A stretch of 64,000 nt of DNA, from assembly GCA_034008185.1 (NCBI GenBank), contig CM067086.1, positions 15,116,007 to 15,180,006 of the forward strand, given 5' to 3'. Position numbers and translations under genes: made by a program. Of the stretch, positions 25,906 to 37,700 are shown piece by piece (positions within the stretch are counted from its first letter, which is position 1; the number at the start of each line of letters is the position of its first letter). The notes under the pieces were generated by a model, which made no database searches, was not told the DNA's origin, and was given only the letters and a program-made list of their open reading frames with translations. The stretch is from Gorsachius magnificus. Its lineage: Eukaryota > Chordata > Aves > Pelecaniformes > Ardeidae.

Positions 25906-25947
25906 AATTAACTTTCTTGAGTAGTAATAATTAACTTTCTTGAGTAG
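25906..25947. repeat. 19-bp perfect direct repeat, 23-bp period
   Basis: AATTAACTTTCTTGAGTAG occurs at 25906-25924 and again at 25929-25947, separated by TAAT. This looks like a recent short tandem duplication in IMMP1L intron 1. Confidence 0.9.
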
Positions 25948-28633
25948 CCTTATATAAAAACTTTTTTCGTCATTATCATGAACATCTGATAAGCCTGAGC
26001 ATTTTAAAAAAATCCATTGTGCCACATTTATAAACTGGGACTGGTGAGATCCATGTCTTGGGGGTTAAGAATTTATTTTAAAAGAACTGGGAACAAAATT
26101 TGGGACCTCTTCACTCATGTTCTATTCTTGTGTTTTATACCTTGACAGCTCTAGCAGTAGGCAAAGCTCACTCTGACCCCTGTGCTTCCTTGAATAATTT
26201 ACAAATCTCTCCCTCCTAATTCAGAGTTACTTGGGGACATCAGAGAGAAATGTGTGTGTTCAGCAGAACTATTGGGAGGCACGTGTCACCCAGAGTCCAA
26301 CAGGAAATCAGATTGAAACTGATTTTCAGAGACATGTAGCAGTTGTTTGTAGCTTCATAATAAAAAAATATTTTAGTTATAGCCTGATAGCTGTTGGCAT
26401 GACAAGTTTCCTTTTTCTCTTAATGAGTCTGTTACCATTCCATTTTGTGCAATCAAGAATATCTGCTTTGGTCAGTGTAACACAATGTTTATACAATGCC
26501 TTTTTACCTGTAATATCCACAGGTGCCTGAATTCTATACTGTCTTAACATATTAATACAACATTTCTGAATAGCATGGATCTGAAATACGGGGTGGTTGT
26601 GCAGTATTTTTCTGCCTGAGAAGCAATGTGAGGCTGCCTTTCGAGCAGGTGCTGTTAAGGAGCATCGATGATGTACTTCCTGCAAAAGATAGTTGTGGTC
26701 ATTAATTCATGCTAGTTGTGCAACGCTAAGTATCTGCTGCCACTCTTCCTTTTATCACCTGGAACATGTTTCTGGGCTCATGGTGTTTCTGTCCCTGAGA
26801 GCAAGGACTTGGTCCGTGCTTTTCATAGTGTACTGGGTTGAGGAGAGCAAACCACTTTTCTGGCTCTCCAGAACAAATTCTGCTGAAAGTGCACTTCTCT
26901 TATAGCGAAGCTGTTTCAGTTCCTACGGGGTGTCCTGCAGTGCGCTGGGCACTGCGTGTGCTAATGAAACAATTCAAGACTTTCCTGTTTTCTGTTGTGT
27001 TTTGGTTCATTACTGTGAAACTTGTTAGCTAATATTAAGGATGATGAATCACAGATTGGTTTAAGTGGATTTATTCTGGAGATCTTTTATGCAAAAAAAA
27101 AAAAAAAAGGCAAGTATGTCTTTTTTGAAACAAGGAAATGAGCTTGGTACAGAACATTTCCCCCCAAGATTTGCCTTCTTTTTTTCTTTATAAATAAATA
27201 CTAGCTGCAAAGAACAAAAGCCACTTTTGACTGTATTCAGGCAAAATTCCCATTAACTTCTAGAGAGAGTTGTGCAAGTAAAGCTATGCATTCTTAAATG
27301 CCTGCATTTAAATAGCAAAGCATCATGAAGTATCGGTAGGGAGGTCTTTACTTCATTATTAAATAAGGCATATTGTTCACACAACATTTTTCCTTTTTTT
27401 TTCTTTTTAACTTACTGCATTTGCTTAGCAAATGAGGGAAATCTTGCTGTGGTTTTAATTCATGGTGAAGCTGATACTGAGAATAAGGGGAACAGGTTTC
27501 TTGCAGAATGTAAGACTTGCTTCAGTTACTTCAGTATGTGTGCCATTCAGTATGTGTCATTTGTTAGATTAATGTTGCAGTTAGTCATCAGTTTGACTTA
27601 AAGGTTTGGGAAAGGGGATCAGAAGATATTTACAGGGTCCTTTTATGTGCTACAGAACTTATGCCGCTGTACTGTAGCTGAGAACAAAAATACCTAATGC
27701 CTTATTTTTATATGCAGGTGCTTTGGTAATGAAAGTCTAGTCAAAGGAAAGCTTTGCAAAACCTCCATCATTCCTATCAACAACTGTATTCTTTTTCTAG
27801 TCATACTTAGGCAAGCCCTTCAGGACTTCATTATCTTTAATTTTGTCTAGTTCTTCAAGCCAATTTTCATTTCATTGATTGTCAAGTTGCTTTTAAAATT
27901 TTGGTTGACTACTTGATTACTCTAGTTTTCCGTGAACAATTTCAGTTGTGAAATATCTTCAAATCACTTCAGATGGTTTGATGCTTCTCTGTTTTGCTGT
28001 TGCATGTTCAGTTTTAAATACTAGTGCTTGAAGAAAAAAGTCATTTAAGTTGTGCTGTCTTCACATGATTAAAACAACTCTGTCAAGTGTTATTTAATAA
28101 ATAATCACATCTCAGTTACAATAGGTGGTCCAGTCAGAAAGTCAAAGCCTGCGTTAAAGGTATGATTGCAGCTTTCCAGGTTCCATTCAGCCAAGCCTAG
28201 TGGAGGGGAGGGTGTTTTCATAGCTCTCGCAGATATTTAGACACGTGGCAGGTAAGCCTGGCTGCAGGCTCGAGTAAAAGAAGCCCAACTGAGTGAGTGG
28301 AGAGCATTGACATAATTCTCTCCCCTTAATTTCTCTAGGATGGCAAAGGGTGGGTTTTTTTGTTTCAGCTCCTACTCAACTGGATCTTAATAAGCTGGTG
28401 AGAGTGGTCAATTGATTGTACACGTGGAATTGTCTGTATAGTAAACTAAAGACTTCTTAATGGCATTTCAGTTTAAACTACATTCATCTCCTCAGATATA
28501 TCTGTGTTTTTGTTGGTTTTATTCACTGTTTTTTTAAAAAATATTGTCCATCAATTGTTAGATACAAAAGATAGTTTTGTAAATGTCAGGTGGTTTGTTA
28601 TCAAATGAATTCTATTCTTCTGTTTTGCTGTAG

Positions 28634-28771
28634 ACTAGAACCAGCTGAACGACGTAACACTGTACCATGCTTCGCAATGTCCTAGGAAAAACCTTTCGAT
28701 TTCTTGGGTATACTGTGCAATATGGCTGCATAGCGCACTGTGCCTTTGAGTACCTTGGAGGAATTGTTGTG
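28634..28771 (+). CDS. IMMP1L: IMMP1L exon 2 (coding exon 1, residues 1-35)
   Basis: The acceptor TTTTGCTGTAG ends at 28633. After 33 nt of 5' UTR the ATG lies at 28667-28669. The exon encodes [12 protein letters not shown] followed by the hydrophobic membrane segment ending GGIVV. It stops in phase 0 at 28771 before GTAACT. Confidence 0.95.
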
Positions 28772-31700
28772 GTAACTTTTCATTTTCATGACATTTAAAA
28801 GAAAATAAAACTATAATACTGAAATTGTTATATGTGATAATGCCAATATTTCAGATTTCTTCCTTTTTTTTTTTAAAGCTTTTTCAAAGTGCGTTTAGTA
28901 AATGCCCATTTTTTTTTTTTTTTTGGAGGCAGGTCCAGCCTTTATGAAAGTTATTTCTACTTTAGGCGTTTGTATTTTTTGCTAAGTTATTACTTGAGGC
29001 ATCACTGGAGCAAATGGGAAACTATGATTAAGCACTTTGCAGGGAGCACATTCTTCCAGAAAGACTGCAGTCACCAGCAATGCCATAGGAAATGCACGTT
29101 TCCAACTCCGGGCAGATTTCTGGCTGTTTTATGCTGCCTCCCCTCCTCCCTGTTCCCAGACCTAGCAGGTACTGCTGCTGGACATAGTGGATTTTGGCTG
29201 TGATCTGCTCTTGCAGCTTCTGTGATGATTCTCTTTTGCAGAGGCTGCAGAAGGGGGTAAGTTGGCAGAGCTTCGAGTGCCGCTTCTAAAAATTTCCTGC
29301 AGATTAGGTGCTGCAATGAACCTGGGGGGTGGCTCGTAGCACCTAGAGCAGTTCAGGACCAATCCTGAGCAAATACAGAACTGTAACAGAGGTAGAGGTG
29401 CTTGGGAGGCTGTCCTCACCTTTTACATGTATCGGATGTTCCCCGGAGGAGCTCACTTCTTTTGTTGTTCCTTACATTACACCTTTTTTAATTTATTAGC
29501 AAATAATTTGAATATTAATGTATTTTAGATAAAAGTAATTGGAAATAGTAATTTTTTTTCTCATTTATTTTTAATTTGCAGTGTTCTGGACCTTCAATGG
29601 AACCAACCATTCAAAATTCTGATATTGTCTTTTCGGAGAACCTTAGCCGCCACTTTTATTGCATTCGAAAGTATGCTCCTTTGTTGAGACTAGATTTTAC
29701 ATTCAGTTTGCCAGAGCTTGTCAATAACTGCATTCTGTCCATCCTTTTTTTCCCATATATTCTTCTGCTTCTAAATTGTAATTTTTCATAAATCTTCTCT
29801 CATTGTGTCTGATGGAAGCTCAAGTAATCAGCTCATACAGTCCATCACACAACTTGGCACAATTAATTTAGGATATAGTCCATATCACTTTTACAGCTTT
29901 GTCCAAAAAAGGGAAAAAATCTCATTTTCTTTCTTTTCCAAGAACAGTTCCATTGTGTGAATGTAACTTCCCCTCTCTGAGCAGTTTTGTCTTACTTTGC
30001 AAGCCAAGCTGCAGGTATTGCTGTGCTCAGATAGGTGGTTAGGAAAGTCACCAAATGGTGTAAGTACCGTTTATCAAATGTCACTTTATTACTGTGTTGT
30101 AGAGCACAGTAGGCTCAAGGCCCTCGCCCGCTTTGTGGACTGTTTCACTGTACAATCTAATGTGTATAATCAGGAGGCAAAAGTAGTATAAAGTCTTACA
30201 AACTCAGATTAGACATTTGAAGTTTGACTGGAAGAATAACACTTGGACAATAACATTTAGGAATACAGCATCTGTTTTCTTCCATATATACGTAGCAACA
30301 GGATCAAGTTAAATGGCATTAATTTCATCAGAGCATTGTCAATGAAAATGTAGTCTTAAATGTCTTATAAATGATCTAAATAACAAAGAATCTCTCCAAA
30401 TGTACTTAAAAAACTGTGTGTAAAATTACACCCTGGGTAAAAACTGAAGAAACAAAATTGTAGACAATTTTCAGGAGAAGGAAGTATCTTTAATATACGT
30501 GAATATTTTTGGAGTATACACATTGATGCACATGTATTCAGCCAAATAGTTCATACTTAGAGTTCTTCTGTTTGTTTTTGTTTCTGTTTTTTACTCTCAG
30601 AGGAGATATTGTAATTGTGAAAAGCCCAAATGACCCCAAATCAAATATCTGTAAAAGAGTAATTGGCTTGGAAGGGGATAAAGTCTGCACAAGCAACCCT
30701 TCAGATTTCCTTAAGAGTCACAGCTATGTAAGTATTAGAGTTTCTTGCTTTGTAAATTAATGATTACTTAAGTAGGCCTGGTAGTCTGTAAAGGATTTGC
30801 AATATTTGAGTATCATTAATCGTAAAGTATGACATTCGTAAATTATTCTTTCTTCTCCTGTATGTACAGTAAAATGTTGTAAACTCTGTTTATGGCAAGC
30901 GGTCTTTCTCGGTGTCTTTTGTCTCTGTAGGAAGTGTAGGCAGATGATATTTTTGCTCTGCCCTTTGCTTAGGTCTCTTCCCTGGGAGAATACTCTAAAA
31001 TTCGCTGCATAAAGTGCAGTGCAGATGGCAGACTCAAGGGCTCTGTCTTAAGGAAAAACTGTATTTTAAACACTAAGAAGTGACTGTTTTGTCTCTGCAA
31101 TAGCTTTGAGGATTTTGCTTTCAAAATTATACTTTAGTGTATCTCTATATTTCAATGTAACAATATTTTAACTTTTCTGAGTACAGTTGGAAAAGTATTA
31201 TTTTCCTAACTTGTCTAAAAAGTCAGGTAATGAGATGAAACAGAAAGGAAAAAAATATTCTTAATGCTTGCTTGTCCTTGTGCAGACAGACTCAACAGAA
31301 GTTTGGAAAGATTTGTAACAAAATGTTTCCAGCAACTTTTTTTTTTACGCTGTCATTAGAAAAATAATCAGAAATCACGATCACAGAAAAATGCAGGGTT
31401 TTTTCCCAAAAGCATGTTTGAGCATTACCTCTGTTCAGCACCTTGTGGAGACAGCAGCTTTCACACAGGTGTTTTGCATCTTAAAATAAAGATAGTCTGT
31501 TGCTGTGTCATAGCTGCTTCGTCCTCACAGTTAGCCTAAGAAGAATTACTGTCTGGCCTGTAGCTAAAGTCCTGTGCTGTGAAGGTAGAGGATTTTATGG
31601 AACAGCCCTTGCAGCCAGCTACCATTTATGACAGATAAATCCTTTAAGAGTTTAGCTACAATAATGACAGCCAACTTCACCAGCATGTCTTCAGGTACGG

Positions 31701-34700
31701 TTGCTTCATTTGTATTAAGCAGCTGAAGTGGAGTCTGTCCTTACTAAAATCAGTGACAACATTCTTGTCAACATTGTGTCTAGCTTCGGTGTCTGGATTT
31801 AGTCAAGACCTAGAACCAGAAGGCAAGGATATTGTTCATACACTGTTCTGAGGGGTTGAATTTGTTGTTAATTCCACCCCAGTGATGAGGCGAGGTGTTC
31901 TCAGGCACCTGCCTCTAATCTGCCTTTCTGATCAAGTGCCAGTACCATCGCAGCTTCTGTTTACGCTTCTGCCACTCATGGACAAGAAGGAACTCATTCT
32001 CTGTTAATGTTTTGAAGGGGAAGACAGAGCATTTAGTTTTTCCATAAATCAAAACTGTGTTACTGTTTAACCCAAGGGAAAAACCAAACCAAACAAAAAA
32101 GCCCAACCCACCTTTCTTACCAAGTTGAAGAAATTCTCTAGCTCCTGTGGGAGTAGCAATGTAGATGAAATATGAATTTCCCAGAGCAGAATGACCTGTA
32201 ATGGAAACCTGAATTCTGTGTACACTGATAGAAGATGCAAACCGAGTTTCTCTGAGCATCTTCTTCCTCACTTGTCTGAGTCTTGAAAAGGAAGTTAAGG
32301 AAAGGTTTGTACTTAGCAGGATGTACTTAGCCTTTCTGGAAACCCTGCGGTAATCAAATGAATATCCAGCAGAACAATTTCTGCCCTAGGTGTAAGATTT
32401 CTTGTCTTCAATTTTAATATAAATGTAAGGAGAATGAGAGGATGAGGGATGCAGAGTCCATTTCCTGTGCATTTTTTTCATAAAGGCTAATGTGTGGAAA
32501 TACAGCAAAATTACATGCAAGCTTTCTTAGTTCTTACATCATAACTTGTATCTAGGGAGAGAAATGATCTAAATGGAAACACTTTCATTCGTTAGTGCGT
32601 ATCTGTTTTCCTCCTGTCTTTAGTAGTTGTTGAAGAGGTGGATCTTTCCATCTGTTCAGGAGACACTTCCTTTACAGACGAGTGTATTCTCAACGTAGGT
32701 ATCTGCACTTTATCCTCATGACTTACACTGGATTATTCACTAAGTAAATTGTTCTTGTTGGGGAGGGAAATGTGCCTGTGTTTAGGTAACTGTCTAATCA
32801 GATTCCCTATTTTAGTGAATCACTGTACTCTGCACTTTTTCCCTTAATTCAAACACAGAATTCTTCAAAGCAAATAGCAGTAGCAGATGTACAGAGAACT
32901 GGCTATTTGTTTTGTTGGTACCTCCTTGAGAAGAATTAACCTGAGTTGGGTTTTTGAAAAAAAGATTGCTGAAACTGAGGAATGGCATTAGCTAGGATCC
33001 TGGACAGGCAGCAGCGCTGCCTGGGGTGCCTACCTGCCAGAGGAAGGTAGGATTGCAGGCACTCTGTAGGTGAGCAAAGCCTAGAAATTGCCATGAATTT
33101 TGTTGTTTGTATTAGGCTACTAACTGCTTTTTCTAAAAAGAGAAATGTCTGAGTGATACTTTAATGCAGTGACTCCAAAGTGCGTAAGGTCAGAGGATTG
33201 CTTGGTTTTATTACTGTGAACTGCTCAGCTTTCCTTGACTAACTCGCCTCCTGTTAGTCCTCTCCTGGGGAGTGATGGTGAATAGTTACTGTCATGTTTG
33301 CAAACTTATTACGGTACACTAAATACAAAGTATCAGATGCCAGGAATATTACTGAATTAGGTATTTGAACCTTCACTTCATTCTTTGCTGGCGTTTGCCA
33401 GCTGCTGGTTAGGTACTGTGAGTTAGCCAGTTACTGGAGATGTCCGTGATGGCAGCCCAACGCAGCCGGGAGTGAAACCACCTCTGAGCAGCTGCTTTCT
33501 TGTTGCCCCAGAAGGAGAATTCTTAAAGTCACATTAGTAGGAATTGTGCTTAGTCTGCACTGACGCTGTCAAGGTTAGTGGTGGTGTATTTTACAGATTT
33601 TAAGTTACGGGATTTTTGTGCTTAGAAGCACTATCATACATGGTTCTTATTCTGAAGCCTAAGAGAATGTTAAAATCGGATCCTGCTTCCAATCCCGTTT
33701 CGTTCATGAATATACTTCTCAGGATGGCTTATATATATAGATAGGAGAATGGAGAACTCTGTTTACAGTTTGCTTTCTGTAAAATTACACAGATGAGATA
33801 CTTTATTGCTGCAAACAATGAAGTAGATACCTGTAGATTAAAAAAACCAAAACAACAAAACCAACAAACCAACTTTCCAAGCTATAATAAAAAGGAAAAA
33901 TAAAAAAAATCATGCAGAAGTTGAATAAGTCGTTCTGCAAAGAGATATTTCAATTGAGTAGAAATGCAGTATAGCAATGGCAGGTATGTGGAAGTCTTCA
34001 CAGTGGTATAAAAATACTTCTGCTGCTATACTTACCTGAAATAATACATCATATGAGAGAAATTATTTTTGTCAGAGTGCACCAAGTATAAGGCTGTACC
34101 AAAAAACTGTCTTTGATAGAGTCATTGTTGCATTACAAGCTGATGGGACTAATCCCACATATCAAATTGATTGGTATGAAGTAGGCACATGCTTAAATTA
34201 AAATTTAAGTACATAAGGAATGTCTTTACTTTGGACCCTTTATGGTACGTGATGCTTCATATGCTAGAGGTTGGAGCTTATCTGCAGAATAATGAGGGAA
34301 ATCTTCCTATTTACATGAGATATGTAATGAAATTCCTTTTTTGAATAAGCTGCTATAATATTACAAAGCTAGGAAAAAGTTTTTCTTTTCATTGACTTTT
34401 TATTGATATTTGGTATGGATTATGAGCATTAGGCTGGCAGTTTTGCTGGGCTCTTTTTTTGGTTTCGTGCTCAGTGATGGTGTTTATAGATATCAGCAAG
34501 TGTATTTAACAAACATTTAAGAATGCATAACATATTTTTACTGTATCAGAAGCAATGTGGTATGAACCCAAAAGTTAAAAAGGTAAACAACTAACTTTTA
34601 GTAATGTGGTATTCAGACCTAGTTTCAGTTACTAAAAAAAATCTTTACTTGTTTATTCATTTAACTATAAGATCTAAGTAATAAGGAACGAAGGAAATTA

Positions 34701-37700
34701 CTCAATCACAGTAAACCCTTGAACTGGTCTTTAAAAAAAACACCTGAAAGGTTAATTTTCATATTTAGGTTTTTATTTCCTGTTTTTAAAAGTCTTAATA
34801 CAGATCCGGGTTTATAATTCAGATTGAGTATCCTATTTGTTATATTTGAATTTGCTTTAATGCCATTTACTTTAGCTTTAATTTCTTTAGTACCATATGT
34901 TCTTGTGCTGCAGCTCCTATTTACAAATTGAAAAAGTGAGGGGTAAATCATCAGATTAAAACAGCTTGTATGTCATAAACCACCAATATGCTAAGCCTTT
35001 GTGTCACTTAAACAAAAGTAGTACCTAATAATGTCACTTAATACAGGTAGAGTCTGTAAATAAGGAACTGCCTTTTGCAAGTCATAGTGATAAAAAGCTG
35101 AGATACAAATCCATATCTCAGCAACACTCTGCTGGTAATCAATCACAATGCACCACTAATGCTGTGAGACTGGCTGATTGGGGGGGGAAGTGTGTTTACC
35201 TTGCGCTAAAATGAGGTTCATTGCGGAGATGGCATCTCTTCATCCTGTGGTTAACTCCAGAGCTAACATAATTCTGAAGATAATGCAACTTACTGTGTTT
35301 GCAGATCAGAGAAGTGGTCTTACACAGTGCTGTTAACTCTTAAACAGTCCTTGTCAAATGCAGTAAGAATATGACGTGGTTACTAAGAACAACGTAATGT
35401 AAATGGCACAATATCTTAATCGCTAGGCAGTACTACAGATTTTGGATGCACAACGTAAGACACTGAAAAGTGGTTTGATATTTCAGAGAGCTCAGTGCCA
35501 TTGGATAATCTCTTTAAAATTATCCTAAATAGCAATTAAAAATAAAGTTCTCAAAACACTAGGTCTTTTTCCTTTGTCCTTAGTATCTTAATAGCTGGGT
35601 TACACTCACGGTTTAGTATTTCAGTAATCTAAGTTTTAATAGTTGCCAGTCAGGAGAAGGGAACTATCTTACTCTTTCTTCTTCTCTGTAGTTCTAGTGT
35701 TCTGGAGGCTTGGGAGAAAGTTATGCCATGATTTTAAGCAGCAAGTATGCTAAATGCCCAGTCGGAAAGGAGAACTGATTTGGCGTATTTGTTCAGTTTG
35801 CAGATCCCTCTATATCCCAGTACAGAGAGTTCATGACTAGAGCTGATTTGTATTTTCTGAGAAGTAATTTTAAATGAAAATTCTGATTTGTCAAAACTAA
35901 ATTATTCAAGGGAAAAGAAACACAAAGAATTTTATCAATCTACTTCCCAATATTTTCAGGGTTTCTTTTGCTCAAGTGGATTGGTCTTTTTACCTTTGCA
36001 GTTTTGTTTTTGATATTTCGAGAACACATGAGTGGCATGACTTGACACAACAGCACTGGCACTGTTCACGGTAGCTTATCCTCATGTCTGTGGGATCAGG
36101 GAGGTGAGTGGCCAGACATGGGCATGCCCGCACCATGGCTCAGGCACGGGGCAGCAGCGTAAGGCTCAGCTTAAACGTGGCTCCCAAATGAGCTCCCACC
36201 GAGGTCTCCGACGTCTCCTTCTCAAACAGCTCGCTCTTCCCCACAGTCTGAACCAAGGCAGGACGGCTGCTCCACAGCAGCTGGTCTGGAGTGCAGGCCA
36301 GCTACACCAGGATCGGGGAGAGCGCTGCCCAGCCTCTGACACCTTGCCCCAGTTGTTCTTCTGTTCAGCCAATTCATTCCTGAAGGAAAACCATAAAGAA
36401 ATCTCCTCATTGACTTGAGGGAAAGTTGTTTCAAGATCAGTTATTTCTGAATTTATAGGACTAGGTGCTTTTTCTCTGTGGAATACAGTCTTGGCTGTAC
36501 TGGTCAGGTCAGTTTGAACCTTGAAGATTTTAGGATTCTGTTATTCCTCTGCTCCACATTCATTAATAACTTCTAGGAAGCTGCTCAGGATGGTGAAACC
36601 AACTACTCAAGGACTCACTGAAGATTTTGAGCACAAGTTAAAACTTGTGTCTGCCTGTATCAGCTTCACATCTGAATGAAGGACCTATTTAATTTTTTTC
36701 CTTCCTCTATATGTACTAGCTAAGGCCTTCTGACTCTCTTAAATGATGAGATGATGCAGAGCTGAGGCCTAAGATTGATTAGCAGAGATTGAGGTCACTC
36801 CTGATGGAGCTGGCAGATGATACTTTTAAGATTCCTTAATCCTGCTCAGAGTAGTTATTGGCCATTGTTGCTACCAGGCTTACTGGCTAGGTCACCCTTT
36901 ACAAGTATGCCTTTACCCAGGGCATGCCAGTGACAGTCAAGGGGTTTGTGTTTTAACCAGTAAGCTCCAGTTGGGGCTTGAACCTGTAGGATTTTTGTCC
37001 TCAAGCCTATACTTTAGGATGACCCTGTTACATCATCTGTTTTCTGGAGAAGAAAAGAATCCAATCCTTCTTAATGATTGCTATGAGAAAAGTCTATGTG
37101 GACTGCTAAGTAATCTTGATTTGTAATCAATATATTCTTCCAAAATACCGATCTTCTATAAATCAAGAAAGTTAGTAATAGTCTGGAGTGATGAATCACA
37201 GAAATATTCTGATTTTTTTTTTTCAGGAGTTCCTAAATGTAGCTAGGAGACTTGTTCTTGAAAGTTTTGGCCTATGAATAGCTATAAAATATGAATATTT
37301 CAAAACTGGAGTGTATTAAAAAGCTTGGATAAAAAAGATTTTGTTTTCAGAAGAGAACCATTGTTTTAATGCAAAGAGAGAGGTAGTAAAAAGTGTGTGT
37401 AAAATATGCACGTTATTCTTCATGACATTAATATTCACTCATAGTTTTTATTCTATTAATTTTAAGTTACTTTTAACTGATAATATTTTTAGAAAAGGAA
37501 TGAGGGCTCATAATTTAAATTTAGGGTTGCAGCTAGAGATTTTTAAAATTGGATATATAGCTTTTCAGGCTGATTCAGATCGGCACATTTAACAATATGC
37601 TCTAGATCTGAATATTAAATGAGAATATTTATAGAAGTAAAGTAAACAATGCATGCAAATGTTTGAATTATTATTTAACACAGTTTTTTGCAACAGCCGA

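Larger units (their letters stand above)
12024..28633 (+). other. IMMP1L: IMMP1L intron 1 (16.6 kb)
   Basis: This intron runs from the GTGAGT donor at 12024 to the TGTAG acceptor ending at 28633. Notable contents are a C-rich tract followed by an AACAG acceptor-like site (12452-12487), a 9-bp inverted repeat (25305-25329), a 19-bp direct duplication (25906-25947) and a 16-nt A run (27093-27108). I saw no recognisable coding exon, no CR1 and no LTR. Alternative 5' UTR exons could be present but cannot be told apart by eye. Two blocks, about 21420-21720 and 26380-26690, look less random than their surroundings and could be conserved non-coding sequence (inference only). Confidence 0.7.

Noticed and set aside
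31915..32271. 118-residue minus-strand frame in IMMP1L intron 4
   Set aside because: No recognisable motif; low-complexity FFVWFGF region comes from an A/C-rich tract.
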